Source: Aciduricibacillus chroicocephali
Lineage (GTDB): Bacteria; Bacillota; Bacilli; Bacillales; Amphibacillaceae
Direction: 5' to 3'
NCBI RefSeq assembly: GCF_030762805.1
Contig: NZ_CP129113.1
Span: 232,001-296,000, forward strand
DNA: 64,000 nt
In this document: positions 16,376-25,650 of the stretch, piece after piece
Position numbering within the stretch: the first letter of the stretch is position 1
Layout of the letters: every line of letters starts with the position of its first letter
Made by a program: the position numbers and the translations under genes
Notes under the pieces: model-generated
Told to the model about the DNA's origin: nothing
The model's database searches: none
The model's input: only the letters and a program-made list of their open reading frames with translations

Positions 16376-17545
16376 TTGCAGACATTCAAGAGACTCATCA
16401 AGATACCGGCAATCCGCAATGCGATTATCATGGCGTTTTTCTATCAGATCATGTTTATCGCTATTTTCATGTATGGATATGGAGCGGTACCGAAGAATAT
16501 AGACAAATTAGAAGTGGCAATTGTTAATCAGGACGGGAAAGCTGGCCAGTCAATGATTGATGGCATTAAAGGTGAACTTCCTTTTAAAACAGTTGAAGAA
16601 TCATCTCTGAAAGAGGCGAAGGAAAAGCTCAACAATCGAGATGTCCATCTTGTCATCTCAATGCCTGAAGGTTTTATGGATAGTTTGAAAAAACAAGGTA
16701 AAAAAAGTGAGCTCGACTTCTATGTAAATGAAGCGAACCCACCACTTGTCGCTCAATCAATGGAACAAGTTGCAACTGAAATGACCACCTCTGTCAATAA
16801 GGAGCTTGGCATCAAGGGTACTGAAGGTACACTCGCAAGTCTTCATATGCCAGCTGATCAGGCGAAGCAGCTTGCAGCTGAACTTCCGAATAAATTGCAG
16901 CCGAATATCCATCGTACCGCAACTGTACCGGATGGTTTGAATAATCAGATGGCACCATTCTTCCTGACAATGGTTTCGTATATTGGAGCAATGATTTTCT
17001 CCATGGTGACAGGGAATGTCCTTCTAGGTGTGAAACAGCATTTCGGTAAATGGAAGTCATTCTGGTCAATCCATGTAATGAGTGTGCTTGTGTCACTCAT
17101 TTCACCAGCCATTGGCGTACTTGTTTACTATGCAATCACTGGTGGATTTGATGGAGGTGTGTTTGTCAAAGTATGGCTTACTCACTCCATTGAAATGTTT
17201 GCAGCAATTGAATTCATGTCTATCTTTGCCTTGCTATTCCGCTCACACGCAATGTACGTCAACCTGCCAATCATGCTTGTCCAGACAATTGCTAGTGGAG
17301 CAATGATGACAACAGCAATGATGCCGGGTATGTTCAAGGCATTTAGCTATGTATCCATCATGTTCTACAGTGTCCAAGCTGATTACAGTATGATGTATGG
17401 CGGCGGAGGCGTGGCCGAACATCTGCTGAAACTTGCATTGATTGCACTCGTTTCATTTGGTCTGGTCGCACTCATCCACCAGTTGTTGCCAAATAAGCAG
17501 GCAGCCAAGCCGGATGCCAGTGCAGCCAACTCGCAAGTAGTGTAA
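16376..17545 (+). CDS. ABC-2/YhgE-like membrane exporter
   Basis: The start is taken as TTG 16376, nine bases after AAAGGG; TTG 16367 abuts the ribosome site. The protein has 389 residues. One N-terminal helix (about 15-38, IIMAFFYQIMFIAIFMYGYG) and a soluble loop of about 170 residues are followed by about five helices. That is the layout of ABC-2 or DUF3533 type drug or polymer exporters. The loop begins KLEVAIVNQDGKAGQSM, typical of YhgE/Pip-related proteins. No ATPase gene is adjacent. Co-transcription with a PadR regulator suggests induction by a toxic or membrane-active compound. Confidence 0.75.
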   Translation: MQTFKRLIKIPAIRNAIIMAFFYQIMFIAIFMYGYGAVPKNIDKLEVAIVNQDGKAGQSMIDGIKGELPFKTVEESSLKEAKEKLNNRDVHLVISMPEGFMDSLKKQGKKSELDFYVNEANPPLVAQSMEQVATEMTTSVNKELGIKGTEGTLASLHMPADQAKQLAAELPNKLQPNIHRTATVPDGLNNQMAPFFLTMVSYIGAMIFSMVTGNVLLGVKQHFGKWKSFWSIHVMSVLVSLISPAIGVLVYYAITGGFDGGVFVKVWLTHSIEMFAAIEFMSIFALLFRSHAMYVNLPIMLVQTIASGAMMTTAMMPGMFKAFSYVSIMFYSVQADYSMMYGGGGVAEHLLKLALIALVSFGLVALIHQLLPNKQAAKPDASAANSQVV

Positions 17546-17600
17546 AATTGAAACTATAGGAATGATCAACTTACACTGATTGCTGAAGGAGGCGTGCAAA

Positions 17601-18152
17601 ATTTCGCTTCAAATATTTATTCTCGGTGTGCTTTCCGAAGGACATCATCATCCATACGACTTAAAAAAGATTTTCAAAAAGAACAAAATGGATGAGGTCT
17701 CTGAAATAAATGACGGAAAGCTCTACTATAATTTCGAGTCGCTTCTCAAAAAAGGGTGTATTGAAAAGATTGAAGTAGTGCGAGAGGAGAACCGTCCAGA
17801 AAGAACGGTTTATGGAATTACGGATAAAGGTAAGGATGTCCTGAAAGAAAAGATTTATGAGAGTTTCACTAATTTTAAGGGCATCCGCTCCATCTATTCT
17901 TCTGTAATCTTTCTTAAGCATACAGATCTCGATAAGTCTGCTTATATGCTTGAAGAAGTCGTGAATAAGCTGAAGGAAAAGATCACCCATTATGATGAAG
18001 TCTGGAATAATATAAAGGATAAAACCCCGCCTTCAGTTCATCTGATAACAGATTACACGCATAACCAGATGCGCATTGATCTTGCCTGGCTGGAAAGGGT
18101 AGTGAAATTCGTCCAGAATGGTTTGCAATTGGATGGAAGGTCTGAGTTTTGA
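17601..18152 (+). CDS. PadR family transcriptional regulator
   Basis: The N-terminal PadR winged helix (FILGVLSEGHHHPYDLKK; LYYNFESLLKKGCI) is followed by a helical C-terminal dimerisation region of about 90 residues. The only good ribosome site, AAGGAGGCG (17586-17594), points to ATT 17601 as a non-standard start (184 residues, MSLQIFILG). The alternative TTG 17580 lies upstream of that site and has none of its own (190 residues). It sits 55 bases after the exporter gene and probably controls that operon through the AATTAAAG repeats near the promoter. Confidence 0.8.
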   Translation: MSLQIFILGVLSEGHHHPYDLKKIFKKNKMDEVSEINDGKLYYNFESLLKKGCIEKIEVVREENRPERTVYGITDKGKDVLKEKIYESFTNFKGIRSIYSSVIFLKHTDLDKSAYMLEEVVNKLKEKITHYDEVWNNIKDKTPPSVHLITDYTHNQMRIDLAWLERVVKFVQNGLQLDGRSEF

Positions 18153-18173
18153 CTTTATGAATAGAGGAAATAC

Positions 18174-18214
18174 AAAAAGAACGGAACCTTTAAGGTTGCC
18201 GTTCTTTTTGGTTT
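18174..18214 (+). terminator. Bidirectional terminator
   Basis: Arms 18174-18188 and 18194-18209, with one bulge, lie between convergent genes; T-rich both ways. Confidence 0.75.
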
Positions 18215-18215
18215 T

Positions 18216-18728
18216 TTATGCGTTTTCTGGACGTGCGTTATGAAGTGGCGGTGGAATAAGCCACCCTTTTTCCTTACTCAGGTGCAAAGTTTGTTCGCCA
18301 ATCATAGCTTTTTCCATATGGAACTGACCGAACATTTTTGCGATATCTTCACGGATGCACATACCCATGATCTGACTGCAGCTCATTAAGCCGGCAGCGG
18401 TATCTGCACCGATGATTGCACAGATTTCCTGATCCATGATGCGCGCGCCTGCAGGGATATCTTCCAGATTGGCTGTCGGTGGTTCAGGCGGACTTGGAGG
18501 AAGTGCCACGCCATTTTCTTTGAGAACTAGAGCAACTTGTTTAATTTGGCTTGCTGATTTGTTAACAATATCGTGAAGCAGTTTCTTCAAATCTTCGTCA
18601 CCTGCATGATTTGCAAGGGTTTGGTAAAGAACATGAATTCCTTGACCACCTGCCATATAGGACCACATGCTGAACACTTCACCGTAATGTAGTGGTTCGT
18701 CTTTCGGATTACCATCGAGGATGCCCAT
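18216..18728 (-). CDS. DUF3231 family protein
   Basis: The preferred start is ATG 18728 behind AAGGAGATG, giving 170 residues. The helical DUF3231 fold resembles a ferritin-like four-helix bundle. Visible segments are PLHYGEVFSMWSYMAG and VNKSASQIKQVALVLKENGV, and a proline-rich linker ALPPSPPEPP. The family is restricted mainly to Bacilli, often spore- or coat-associated, with no known activity. The promoter region is shared with the divergent ClC gene. Confidence 0.8.
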   Translation of the reverse strand: MGILDGNPKDEPLHYGEVFSMWSYMAGGQGIHVLYQTLANHAGDEDLKKLLHDIVNKSASQIKQVALVLKENGVALPPSPPEPPTANLEDIPAGARIMDQEICAIIGADTAAGLMSCSQIMGMCIREDIAKMFGQFHMEKAMIGEQTLHLSKEKGWLIPPPLHNARPENA

Positions 18729-18808
18729 TTTTTCATCTCCTTGAACAATCTTGCTGATAGTTTGGCTTCGGGCACATAATTTATACGCACAAATAAGGGG
18801 GGAGATTC

Positions 18809-20218
18809 TTGTCAGACTATACATATAAGGAACCTTTCATCATGTTGGCTATGCTTGCACGCTGGATTTTATTAGCAGTGGTCACAGGGCTTGTTGTCGG
18901 AACTGCGACAAGTCTTTTCTTGCATATTCTCGCTTTTTTGATCGGAGCAAGGACAGAGACGCCACTATGGATATTGGCAATAATACTTCCAATTGGTGGT
19001 TTGGCTAATGGTTTGCTCATTTACTATGGATATGAAAAAGTGAAAGAGAAACGCAGTGATTCTGTTATTACTTCCATACATAAACAGGGAGGACAGATGC
19101 CTTATAGTGCACTGTTTTTCCGACCGGTTGCTGCTCTTATTACATTGGCTTCCGGTGGATCGGCGGGGAAAACTGGACCATGTTCACAAATGGGAGCAAT
19201 TATCGCATCGTGGCTCGGTAACCGGTTCGGCTTGAGAGAGCAGTTGCAAAAGCAGATTGTCGTCTCGGGAATGGCGGCCGGTTTCGCAGGTGTCTTTGGT
19301 ATACCGATTGCTGCCGCATTCTACGGAGTGGAAGTCATCTCATCTGGCAAGCTTCGTTATGAATACATTTTTCCGGCTGTTGTCGCGAGTATTGCTTCAG
19401 TTGAAGTGAGTAAAGTATGGCATGTTCCGTTTCACTTCTTTCCAATAGAGCAGTCTTATAGGCTGAATGAAGACATTGCTTGGAAAGTGCTAACCATTGG
19501 TATTGTATGCGGTCTTGTTGCATGGATTTTCATTGAAGTATTTGAAGAGATCGGCATGCTTTTTGAATACTTGAAGCATCGTTTTCATATTTGGCAACCG
19601 CTCATGCCGATGATTGGAGGAACTGTGCTTGCGTTGCTGATCCTATTGATTCCAACAGATTATTTCAGCCTTGGAATGCCTATGCTGCAAGACACATTGC
19701 AAGGAGAACAGGCGAAGTTCTATGAGCCATTTATTAAAATATTGCTAGTAGCAATCACATTAGGTTCCGGATTTTACGGAGGAGTCGTGACACCGCTATT
19801 TATTATCGGTGCTCTCTCAGGCAGTTCCTTGGCCCAATTGTTCGGCATTCATCCTGCATTTGGCGCTGCAATTGGTTTGGTCGCCGGTGTCGCCTCTGCA
19901 TCTAATGCCCCAATTGCTGCTGCTTTCATGGGTTTGGAACTGTTTAGCGGGATTAATGCGATTTATGCAGTGACATCCTCTATGGCAGCTTATATTGTAA
20001 TTGGACATAGAAGTGTGCATCCGGATCAGATTGTTACACATCCGAAGTCATTCCTTGTGTATAAGGAGAACTCTGTTCCTGGAGGAAGAGGAACAGGCCG
20101 CATAACATATAAAGCTTTGAGGAAAATGAGAAAGCAGGAAAGTGCACGTCGAGCGTGGAAACGTTTTGTCCCGCATTTTCATCATCAATCGGGTCAATTA
20201 AGTAAAAAGCGGGAATGA
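18809..20218 (+). CDS. ClC-type chloride channel or transporter
   Basis: This 469-residue protein with many membrane helices has ClC landmarks: SGGSAGKTGPCSQMGA, GVFGIPIAAAFYGVE and GSGFYGGVVTPLF. In most ClCs the second signature reads G(K/R)EGP, where the glutamate gates Cl-/H+ exchange. Here it is threonine, T122, which predicts passive channel-like or uncoupled transport. TTG 18809 follows GGGGGGAG. The last codon overlaps the in-frame ATG preceding the CDF gene, so the two are likely co-transcribed. Confidence 0.85.
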   Translation: MSDYTYKEPFIMLAMLARWILLAVVTGLVVGTATSLFLHILAFLIGARTETPLWILAIILPIGGLANGLLIYYGYEKVKEKRSDSVITSIHKQGGQMPYSALFFRPVAALITLASGGSAGKTGPCSQMGAIIASWLGNRFGLREQLQKQIVVSGMAAGFAGVFGIPIAAAFYGVEVISSGKLRYEYIFPAVVASIASVEVSKVWHVPFHFFPIEQSYRLNEDIAWKVLTIGIVCGLVAWIFIEVFEEIGMLFEYLKHRFHIWQPLMPMIGGTVLALLILLIPTDYFSLGMPMLQDTLQGEQAKFYEPFIKILLVAITLGSGFYGGVVTPLFIIGALSGSSLAQLFGIHPAFGAAIGLVAGVASASNAPIAAAFMGLELFSGINAIYAVTSSMAAYIVIGHRSVHPDQIVTHPKSFLVYKENSVPGGRGTGRITYKALRKMRKQESARRAWKRFVPHFHHQSGQLSKKRE

Positions 20219-20253
20219 CTCTCCATGAGGATTTTTTAGAAGGAGGGCTGAAC

Positions 20254-21153
20254 TTGGGACATGAACATAGTCATGGCGACAATAAAAAGGCATTGTTGAT
20301 CAGCTTCCTCATTACAGGTGGTTTCATGATTATTGAAGCAATCGGAGGCTGGCTGACGAACAGTCTCGCGTTGCTCTCAGATGCTGGACATATGCTAAGT
20401 GATACTGTATCGCTTGGCATAGGAGTAGCAGCCTTTAAAATCGGAGAAAAAGCGGCTGACCATAGTAAAACTTATGGCTACAAACGTTTTGAAATACTTG
20501 CGGCTTTGTTCAATGGTATTACGCTTGCAGTCGTCTCCATCTATATCTTTTATGAAGCAATTCGCCGGTTCGGCAGCCCACCGGAAATCAGCTCAACAGG
20601 CATGCTAATAATCGCAGTAATCGGCCTGATAGTGAATATTACTGTCGCCTTTATCATGCATAGTGGAGGAGATACACATGGCAATCTCAATTTGCGTGCG
20701 GCGTTTCTGCATGTCATTGGTGATCTGCTTGGCTCTGTTGGAGCAATTATAGCGGCTGTTCTGATCAAGCTTTTCGGCTGGAGTCTTGCAGATCCGATTG
20801 CAAGTGTGATCGTTGCCATACTTGTCCTTGTGAGTGCTTGGCGTGTTTTGAGAGATTCCTTGCAAGTTCTGATGGAAGGGGTTCCTAGAGATGTGGAAGT
20901 TGATAGCGTCATTAAGACGATTAGGGAGGTGCCGGGAGTCATTGATTTGCATCATTTGCACATATGGGCAATTACCGATGAGCAGAGGGCACTCTCCTGT
21001 CATCTTGTCATCGACGGGGATAAGAAGATAGAAGAAGGGGACAAGATTTTGCGTCAGGTCGAACAAGTGTTGGCGGAGAAGCATATCGAACATGTGACCA
21101 TTCAGTTTGAAAGTGAGCATCAGCATATAGATGCAAACGTCATTTCTGAATAA
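20254..21153 (+). CDS. Cation diffusion facilitator, CzcD-like
   Basis: The preferred start is TTG 20254 behind AAGGAGGGC (20240-20248), giving 299 residues beginning MGHEHSHGD. An in-frame ATG at 20215 lacks a good site. There are six helices. The metal sites are SDAGHMLSDTVSLG on helix 2 and HVIGDLLGS on helix 5, the H/D pattern of Zn/Cd/Co exporters. The C-terminal cytoplasmic domain contains HHLHIWAI. It exports divalent metal ions in exchange for protons. It follows the ClC gene directly, a plausible ion-homeostasis pair. Confidence 0.92.
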   Translation: MGHEHSHGDNKKALLISFLITGGFMIIEAIGGWLTNSLALLSDAGHMLSDTVSLGIGVAAFKIGEKAADHSKTYGYKRFEILAALFNGITLAVVSIYIFYEAIRRFGSPPEISSTGMLIIAVIGLIVNITVAFIMHSGGDTHGNLNLRAAFLHVIGDLLGSVGAIIAAVLIKLFGWSLADPIASVIVAILVLVSAWRVLRDSLQVLMEGVPRDVEVDSVIKTIREVPGVIDLHHLHIWAITDEQRALSCHLVIDGDKKIEEGDKILRQVEQVLAEKHIEHVTIQFESEHQHIDANVISE

Positions 21154-21157
21154 ACAA

Positions 21158-21190
21158 ACCCGGTTGCCTCTCGAGACAACCGGGTATTTC
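21158..21190 (+). terminator. Bidirectional terminator
   Basis: Perfect 9-bp arms 21158-21166 and 21177-21185 between convergent genes. Confidence 0.75.
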
Positions 21191-22416
21191 TATGCTGAGA
21201 GCTTCTTGCGCGGTTTATCAATAACTGCTGCTCCTACTACGTCTCCCATAACATTGGATGCTGTTCCACCCATGCCAATTAAGGCATCAATGCCGGCAAT
21301 GAGTGCAACAATTTCCAGAGGCAGTCCAAATACCGATAGAACAGCAGAAAGTGTGACCAATCCTGCAGCAGGTACTCCAGCTGCGCCAACAGAGAGTATA
21401 GTACCAATTAAGACAATCGTTACAAAGTCCGAGAAAGAGAGATTGAGGTTCGTAATATTAGCAGCAAATACAATTGAGACACCCATTCGCAATGCACCGC
21501 CATCTGAATTGAATACTGCTCCAAGCGGAAGTGAAAAATTGGCTGTCGTTTCGGAAACACCAGCATTTTTAGCTGCTTTTATTGCAATTGGCAGTGCAGC
21601 AATACTGCTAGAAGTGAAGAATGCTGTACCATAAGCGTCCCGTGTATCTCTGAGGAAATGCAATGGCGAGAAGCCTGCCGCTTTTAGGAAAGACATATAG
21701 ACTACTGTCCAGAGAACAATAATGCCCAAATAGAAGACGCCAACGAATTTCAGCAAGGATATGATTGTTCCCCAGCCTTGAGCACCAAACGCAGTGGCGC
21801 TGATTGCGAAGATTCCAATCGGTGCATAGAGGAGCACACCTTCAAGAATCTTATAAAACATCTTGTTCAGTGCCTGAAACACATTATTAAGCAGCTCGCC
21901 ATATTTCTCCATTTGACTATCTTTTGAGTATTTCATTGAGGATAATGCAATACCTACGACGATAGCTACGAACATGATTGCCATCAAATCTCCGGAAGTG
22001 AAGGCTTGGAAAATGTTCTCAGGAACGATCTTCAGCAAAATCTCTGAAACATGTGGGGTGGCAGGTTTTTCTACATGTACATCAGGTAATTTGAGCCCGT
22101 TTCCAGGATTAATCCAAAGCGCAAATGCCAAACCGATTAGGACGGCAGCTGCAGTTGTTGCCATATAATAGAGGATTAGTTTACCGCCCATTTTTCCAAG
22201 CCGTGCGAGATCCATTTGATTAACTGCCAGCACGACGGTCAGGAAGATGACTGGAATCGCGACGAAGCTTAGCAGGTGGATGAGTAGTGTCCCAGCTGGT
22301 TTGAAAATTGCAGCATCTTCTTGAAAGATAAGGCCGGCAACAATACCAAGAATGAAAGCAATGGACGTTTTTATTAGAAATGAGGCGTTCTTGTATCTTA
22401 ACCAGATCGATTTCAT
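21190..22416 (-). CDS. Dicarboxylate/amino acid:cation symporter (GltP/DctA family)
   Basis: This 408-residue transporter has about eight helices and two re-entrant loops. The serine-rich loop FFTSSSIAALPIAI and the substrate-binding region LPLGAVFNSDGGALRMGV are visible. The C-terminal helix segment GIDALIGMGGTASNVMGD carries the conserved Asp. It takes up glutamate, aspartate or C4-dicarboxylates with H+ or Na+. ATG 22416 follows AAAAGGTGC. It is divergent from the first amidohydrolase gene; no operator is evident. Confidence 0.92.
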   Translation of the reverse strand: MKSIWLRYKNASFLIKTSIAFILGIVAGLIFQEDAAIFKPAGTLLIHLLSFVAIPVIFLTVVLAVNQMDLARLGKMGGKLILYYMATTAAAVLIGLAFALWINPGNGLKLPDVHVEKPATPHVSEILLKIVPENIFQAFTSGDLMAIMFVAIVVGIALSSMKYSKDSQMEKYGELLNNVFQALNKMFYKILEGVLLYAPIGIFAISATAFGAQGWGTIISLLKFVGVFYLGIIVLWTVVYMSFLKAAGFSPLHFLRDTRDAYGTAFFTSSSIAALPIAIKAAKNAGVSETTANFSLPLGAVFNSDGGALRMGVSIVFAANITNLNLSFSDFVTIVLIGTILSVGAAGVPAAGLVTLSAVLSVFGLPLEIVALIAGIDALIGMGGTASNVMGDVVGAAVIDKPRKKLSA

Positions 22417-22556
22417 AATGGTTCAGCACCTTTTTGAGCATTTTTTACAATTTTAGCAAAACTGTTTCATAAGCGATATCTTTCCGCTCCTTTTTATAAG
22501 AGGTGTGCAGATATTCTTAAGGGGGAATAATTATTGCAACGAAAGGAGAGAGGTTC

Positions 22557-23810
22557 ATGAGTATGATGCTAATCCGTAATGGACGGCTTGCCGATGATAG
22601 AGAATTGGAAGATTTATATATTCGTGATGGAAAGATTGAGAAGGTAGGGGTAAACCTTTCAGTGGAAAAGGAACCGGATACGGTTATAGATGCGAAAGGT
22701 AAGGTCATTTTGCCAACATTAATAGAATGTCATATTCATCCGGACAAAGCTTTCCTTGAAGAGCGGAAGCCGAACGAATCCGGGACTCTTGAGGAGGCCA
22801 TCAAGAATACGGGAGAGCTGAAGGCTGATTATACATATGGAGATGTGAAGGAGAGAGCGGAAAAAGTCATTCAGTGGGTTCTTCGGCATGGGACGACCAT
22901 TATGCGTGCTCATCCTGATGTTGACCATATTGAGGAACTTCTCGGTGTCGAAGTACTGCTTGAGCTGAAGAAAAAATATAAAGAGGTTCTTGATCTCCAA
23001 ATCGTCGTCTTCCCACAAGAAGGAATTTTCAAATCTCCTGGAACATTGGAGCGAATGGAAGAAGGGCTTCGTAAAGGAGCTGATGTCGTTGGGGGCTGCC
23101 CATATAATGAGGAATCATTAGAGGACTCAAAACGTCATTTGGAAGCTGTTTTTGACCTTGCTGAGAAATATGACTTGCCGCTCGACCTGCATGTGGACTT
23201 TGCGGACAACTTGGAAGATCCGCGTTACTTGCTCACGGAGACAATCTGTGAAATGACGGTTGAACGAGGCATGCAAGGAAAAGTCGCGCTTGGCCATGTT
23301 ACAACGTTAGGATCTATGAATCCTAAAGATGCTGAAGTCTTGTTTGACAAAATAGCAGAGGCAGGGATAACGATCGTGCCATTACCTGCAACTGACGTAT
23401 ATCTGAATGGAAGAAACGATGAGAAAAATATCCGTCGCGGCATGGCACCGGTAGGGAAGTTGCTTGAGCATGGCGTTAATGTGGCATTTTCCTCTAATAA
23501 TATACGTAACGCCTTTACTCCATTCGGGAACGGCAATCTATTGCTAATTGGGTATCTGCTTGCAGAGACACAATTCATGGGGTCTGCTGAGCAGCAAAGA
23601 AAAGTTTTAGAGCTGATTACGTACAATGCGGCCAAATTATTGGGAATGGAAGACAGTTATGGACTTGCTCCAGGTAAAAATGCTGATTTTAATATTTTTG
23701 ACTCGACGAAGTTGTCTGATGTTATTCAAGACCAGCCGGCTGCCCTATATGTTGTGAAACGAGGAAAAATTATCGTTGAAAATGACGTACAGACAAAGCG
23801 GCATATTTAG
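22557..23810 (+). CDS. Cytosine-deaminase-like amidohydrolase
   Basis: This 417-residue metal-dependent hydrolase of the CodA-like branch has the first metal motif HIHPDKAF at about residue 60. Further motifs are DLHVDFADN near 211 and GHVTTLGSM near 245, with SSNNIRNAFTPFGNGNLL near 322, as in cytosine or N-isopropylammelide-type deaminases. Substrate unknown. ATG 22557 follows AAAGGAGAGAGG. A second, unrelated amidohydrolase gene follows 130 bases on after a terminator. Confidence 0.85.
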   Translation: MSMMLIRNGRLADDRELEDLYIRDGKIEKVGVNLSVEKEPDTVIDAKGKVILPTLIECHIHPDKAFLEERKPNESGTLEEAIKNTGELKADYTYGDVKERAEKVIQWVLRHGTTIMRAHPDVDHIEELLGVEVLLELKKKYKEVLDLQIVVFPQEGIFKSPGTLERMEEGLRKGADVVGGCPYNEESLEDSKRHLEAVFDLAEKYDLPLDLHVDFADNLEDPRYLLTETICEMTVERGMQGKVALGHVTTLGSMNPKDAEVLFDKIAEAGITIVPLPATDVYLNGRNDEKNIRRGMAPVGKLLEHGVNVAFSSNNIRNAFTPFGNGNLLLIGYLLAETQFMGSAEQQRKVLELITYNAAKLLGMEDSYGLAPGKNADFNIFDSTKLSDVIQDQPAALYVVKRGKIIVENDVQTKRHI

Positions 23811-23818
23811 TAAGCCTT

Positions 23819-23852
23819 CGGTGCTTTCCTTTAAAAAGGGGGCACCCTTTTC
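23819..23852 (+). terminator. Terminator after the first amidohydrolase gene
   Basis: GGTGC near 23820 pairs with GCACC (23842-23846), with inner TCCTTT/AAGGGG pairing, and CTTTTC follows. Confidence 0.65.
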
Positions 23853-23942
23853 ATTACAATATGTTTTAGTTCGGTAAAAAAAGGAAATAGTTGCGGATGC
23901 AGTCAATGACTGCTGGATTTTTTGATTGGAAGTGAGATGCTT

Positions 23943-25586
23943 ATGAAAATAGCTGACTTGATTTTTAAAAACGGAACGATCCTAACGTTGGATGAACAGA
24001 ACACAGTCGCTGGATCGGTAGCTGTAAACGATGGCAAGATTATCGGGCTTTGGAGCGAACCGGAGCCGCCTAAAGAATTGCTAACTGATAAAACAGAAGT
24101 AATTGATCTGCAGGGCAAAACAATGATTCCGGGCTTCATCGATACGCACAATCATCTTCTTGGCTATGCTCAGGTAATGAATTTCGTCCAGTGTGGCCCG
24201 CCACTAGTTAAAAATATTGATGATCTGCTGAATAAAGTTTCTCGAAAAGCGAAAGAGAAGGAAGAAGGAGAATGGATTTTTGGGTTCGGCTACGACGATA
24301 CAGCATTGGAAGAAGCACGACATGTGACACGTTCTGAGATTGACGCGGCAGTCCCAAATCATCCTGTTTTTATTTCTCACATTTCCGGACACCTCGGGGT
24401 TGCGAATTCAAAAGCTCTTGAACTGGCAGGGATTGATGAGAGCATCGAGGATACGGAAATGGGACGCTTTGGAAGAGACTCAGAAGGTCGACTGAATGGT
24501 GTCTTATATGAAAAGGATGCTATTTCCAGAGTAGTTCAGAACAGAGAACAGGCATCCCCTGAACAACTGCTTGAATCGGTAGGAAAGGCAGCTGAAGAAT
24601 ATCTGTCTCAAGGCATCACCACAAATACGGAGGCAGCAATCGGAATGCTGAATGACCCTAAAGGTGAGCTCGAGCTTTATTTGGCAGCATCAAGAAAAGG
24701 TATCAATCCGATGCGCGCTCAGTTGATGGTCATGCATACCGCATTTGAAGAAGAAGGGCCATATGCCGAATTCGACGCCAAGAAAATGGATGATTATATA
24801 AAAGAACATTCAGGTGGCCGAGCTCGTCTTGATAGTGTTAAGCTTTTTCAGGATGGCTCTATTCAAGGGTATACTGGAGCGCTGAGAGAGCCTTATTATG
24901 CCCGTCCGGAGATTTGTGGAGAATTGTTTCATAAGCAGGACGCCTTCAACGAGAAAATTCTTTACTTCCATAAGAACGGTTTCCGCATTGCCATTCATGG
25001 TAATGGGGACAGAGCTATCGGTTCGATTCTGGAAGGCTATGAATATGCATTGAAGAAAGAGCCAAAACAGCATCATTTGCATCGAATTGAACATGTTCAA
25101 ACAGCGACAGAGGAAGATATTCAGAAAATGTCCAAGCTCGGTGTAGCAGGTTCATTTTTCATCAATCATGTGTACTATTGGGGAGAGCGGCATGAGAAAA
25201 TCTTCCTTGGTCCGAATCGTGCCAAACGGCTGGATCCCCTGAAAGATGCTGTTGATGCCAATGTCCTCTTTACATTGCATTCTGATTGTCCGGTTACCCC
25301 GATATCTCCATTGTTCTCAGTGTGGGCTGCAGTGAATCGTCTGACAGATGAAGGACGCATACTGGGACCAGATCAGCGCATTGATGTAGTTACAGCGTTG
25401 AAATCGATGACCATTTATGGAGCTAAGCTGAATTTCCAGGAAGATGAAATCGGAAGCATTGAGACAGGTAAGTTGGCAGATTTCGCAGTTCTAGATCAGA
25501 ACCCGACAGTGATAGATCCAATAGAAATAAAGAATATCCATGTGCTTAGCACCTGGATTGATGGTAAAAAAGTGTATGAGAGATAA
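23943..25586 (+). CDS. Amidohydrolase_3 family protein (YtcJ-like)
   Basis: The start is ATG 23943 with GGAAGTGAG upstream (ATG 23937 also possible), giving 547 residues. It has the Amidohydrolase_3 architecture: an N-terminal beta segment, metal motif GFIDTHNHLLGY at about 63, the DSVKLFQDGSIQGYTGAL segment, HRIEHVQ and HSDCPVTPISPL. YtcJ relatives hydrolyse cyclic or N-acyl amides; the substrate is unknown. It is its own transcription unit, ending at a strong hairpin. Confidence 0.88.
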   Translation: MKIADLIFKNGTILTLDEQNTVAGSVAVNDGKIIGLWSEPEPPKELLTDKTEVIDLQGKTMIPGFIDTHNHLLGYAQVMNFVQCGPPLVKNIDDLLNKVSRKAKEKEEGEWIFGFGYDDTALEEARHVTRSEIDAAVPNHPVFISHISGHLGVANSKALELAGIDESIEDTEMGRFGRDSEGRLNGVLYEKDAISRVVQNREQASPEQLLESVGKAAEEYLSQGITTNTEAAIGMLNDPKGELELYLAASRKGINPMRAQLMVMHTAFEEEGPYAEFDAKKMDDYIKEHSGGRARLDSVKLFQDGSIQGYTGALREPYYARPEICGELFHKQDAFNEKILYFHKNGFRIAIHGNGDRAIGSILEGYEYALKKEPKQHHLHRIEHVQTATEEDIQKMSKLGVAGSFFINHVYYWGERHEKIFLGPNRAKRLDPLKDAVDANVLFTLHSDCPVTPISPLFSVWAAVNRLTDEGRILGPDQRIDVVTALKSMTIYGAKLNFQEDEIGSIETGKLADFAVLDQNPTVIDPIEIKNIHVLSTWIDGKKVYER

Positions 25587-25593
25587 AGTTCAG

Positions 25594-25633
25594 GGCATGT
25601 GCAGTGAGGAAGCGCTGTACATGCCTTCTTTTT
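25594..25633 (+). terminator. Terminator after the YtcJ-like gene
   Basis: Arms 25594-25604 and 25615-25625 (one G-U pair), then TTCTTTTT. Confidence 0.85.
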
Positions 25634-25650
25634 GAAAGGAGAGAAACAGG

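Noticed and set aside
21131-21634. 167-residue plus-strand open frame opposite gltP
   Set aside because: It is antisense to conserved transporter coding sequence, with Pro/Ala/Thr-rich composition typical of a shadow frame.
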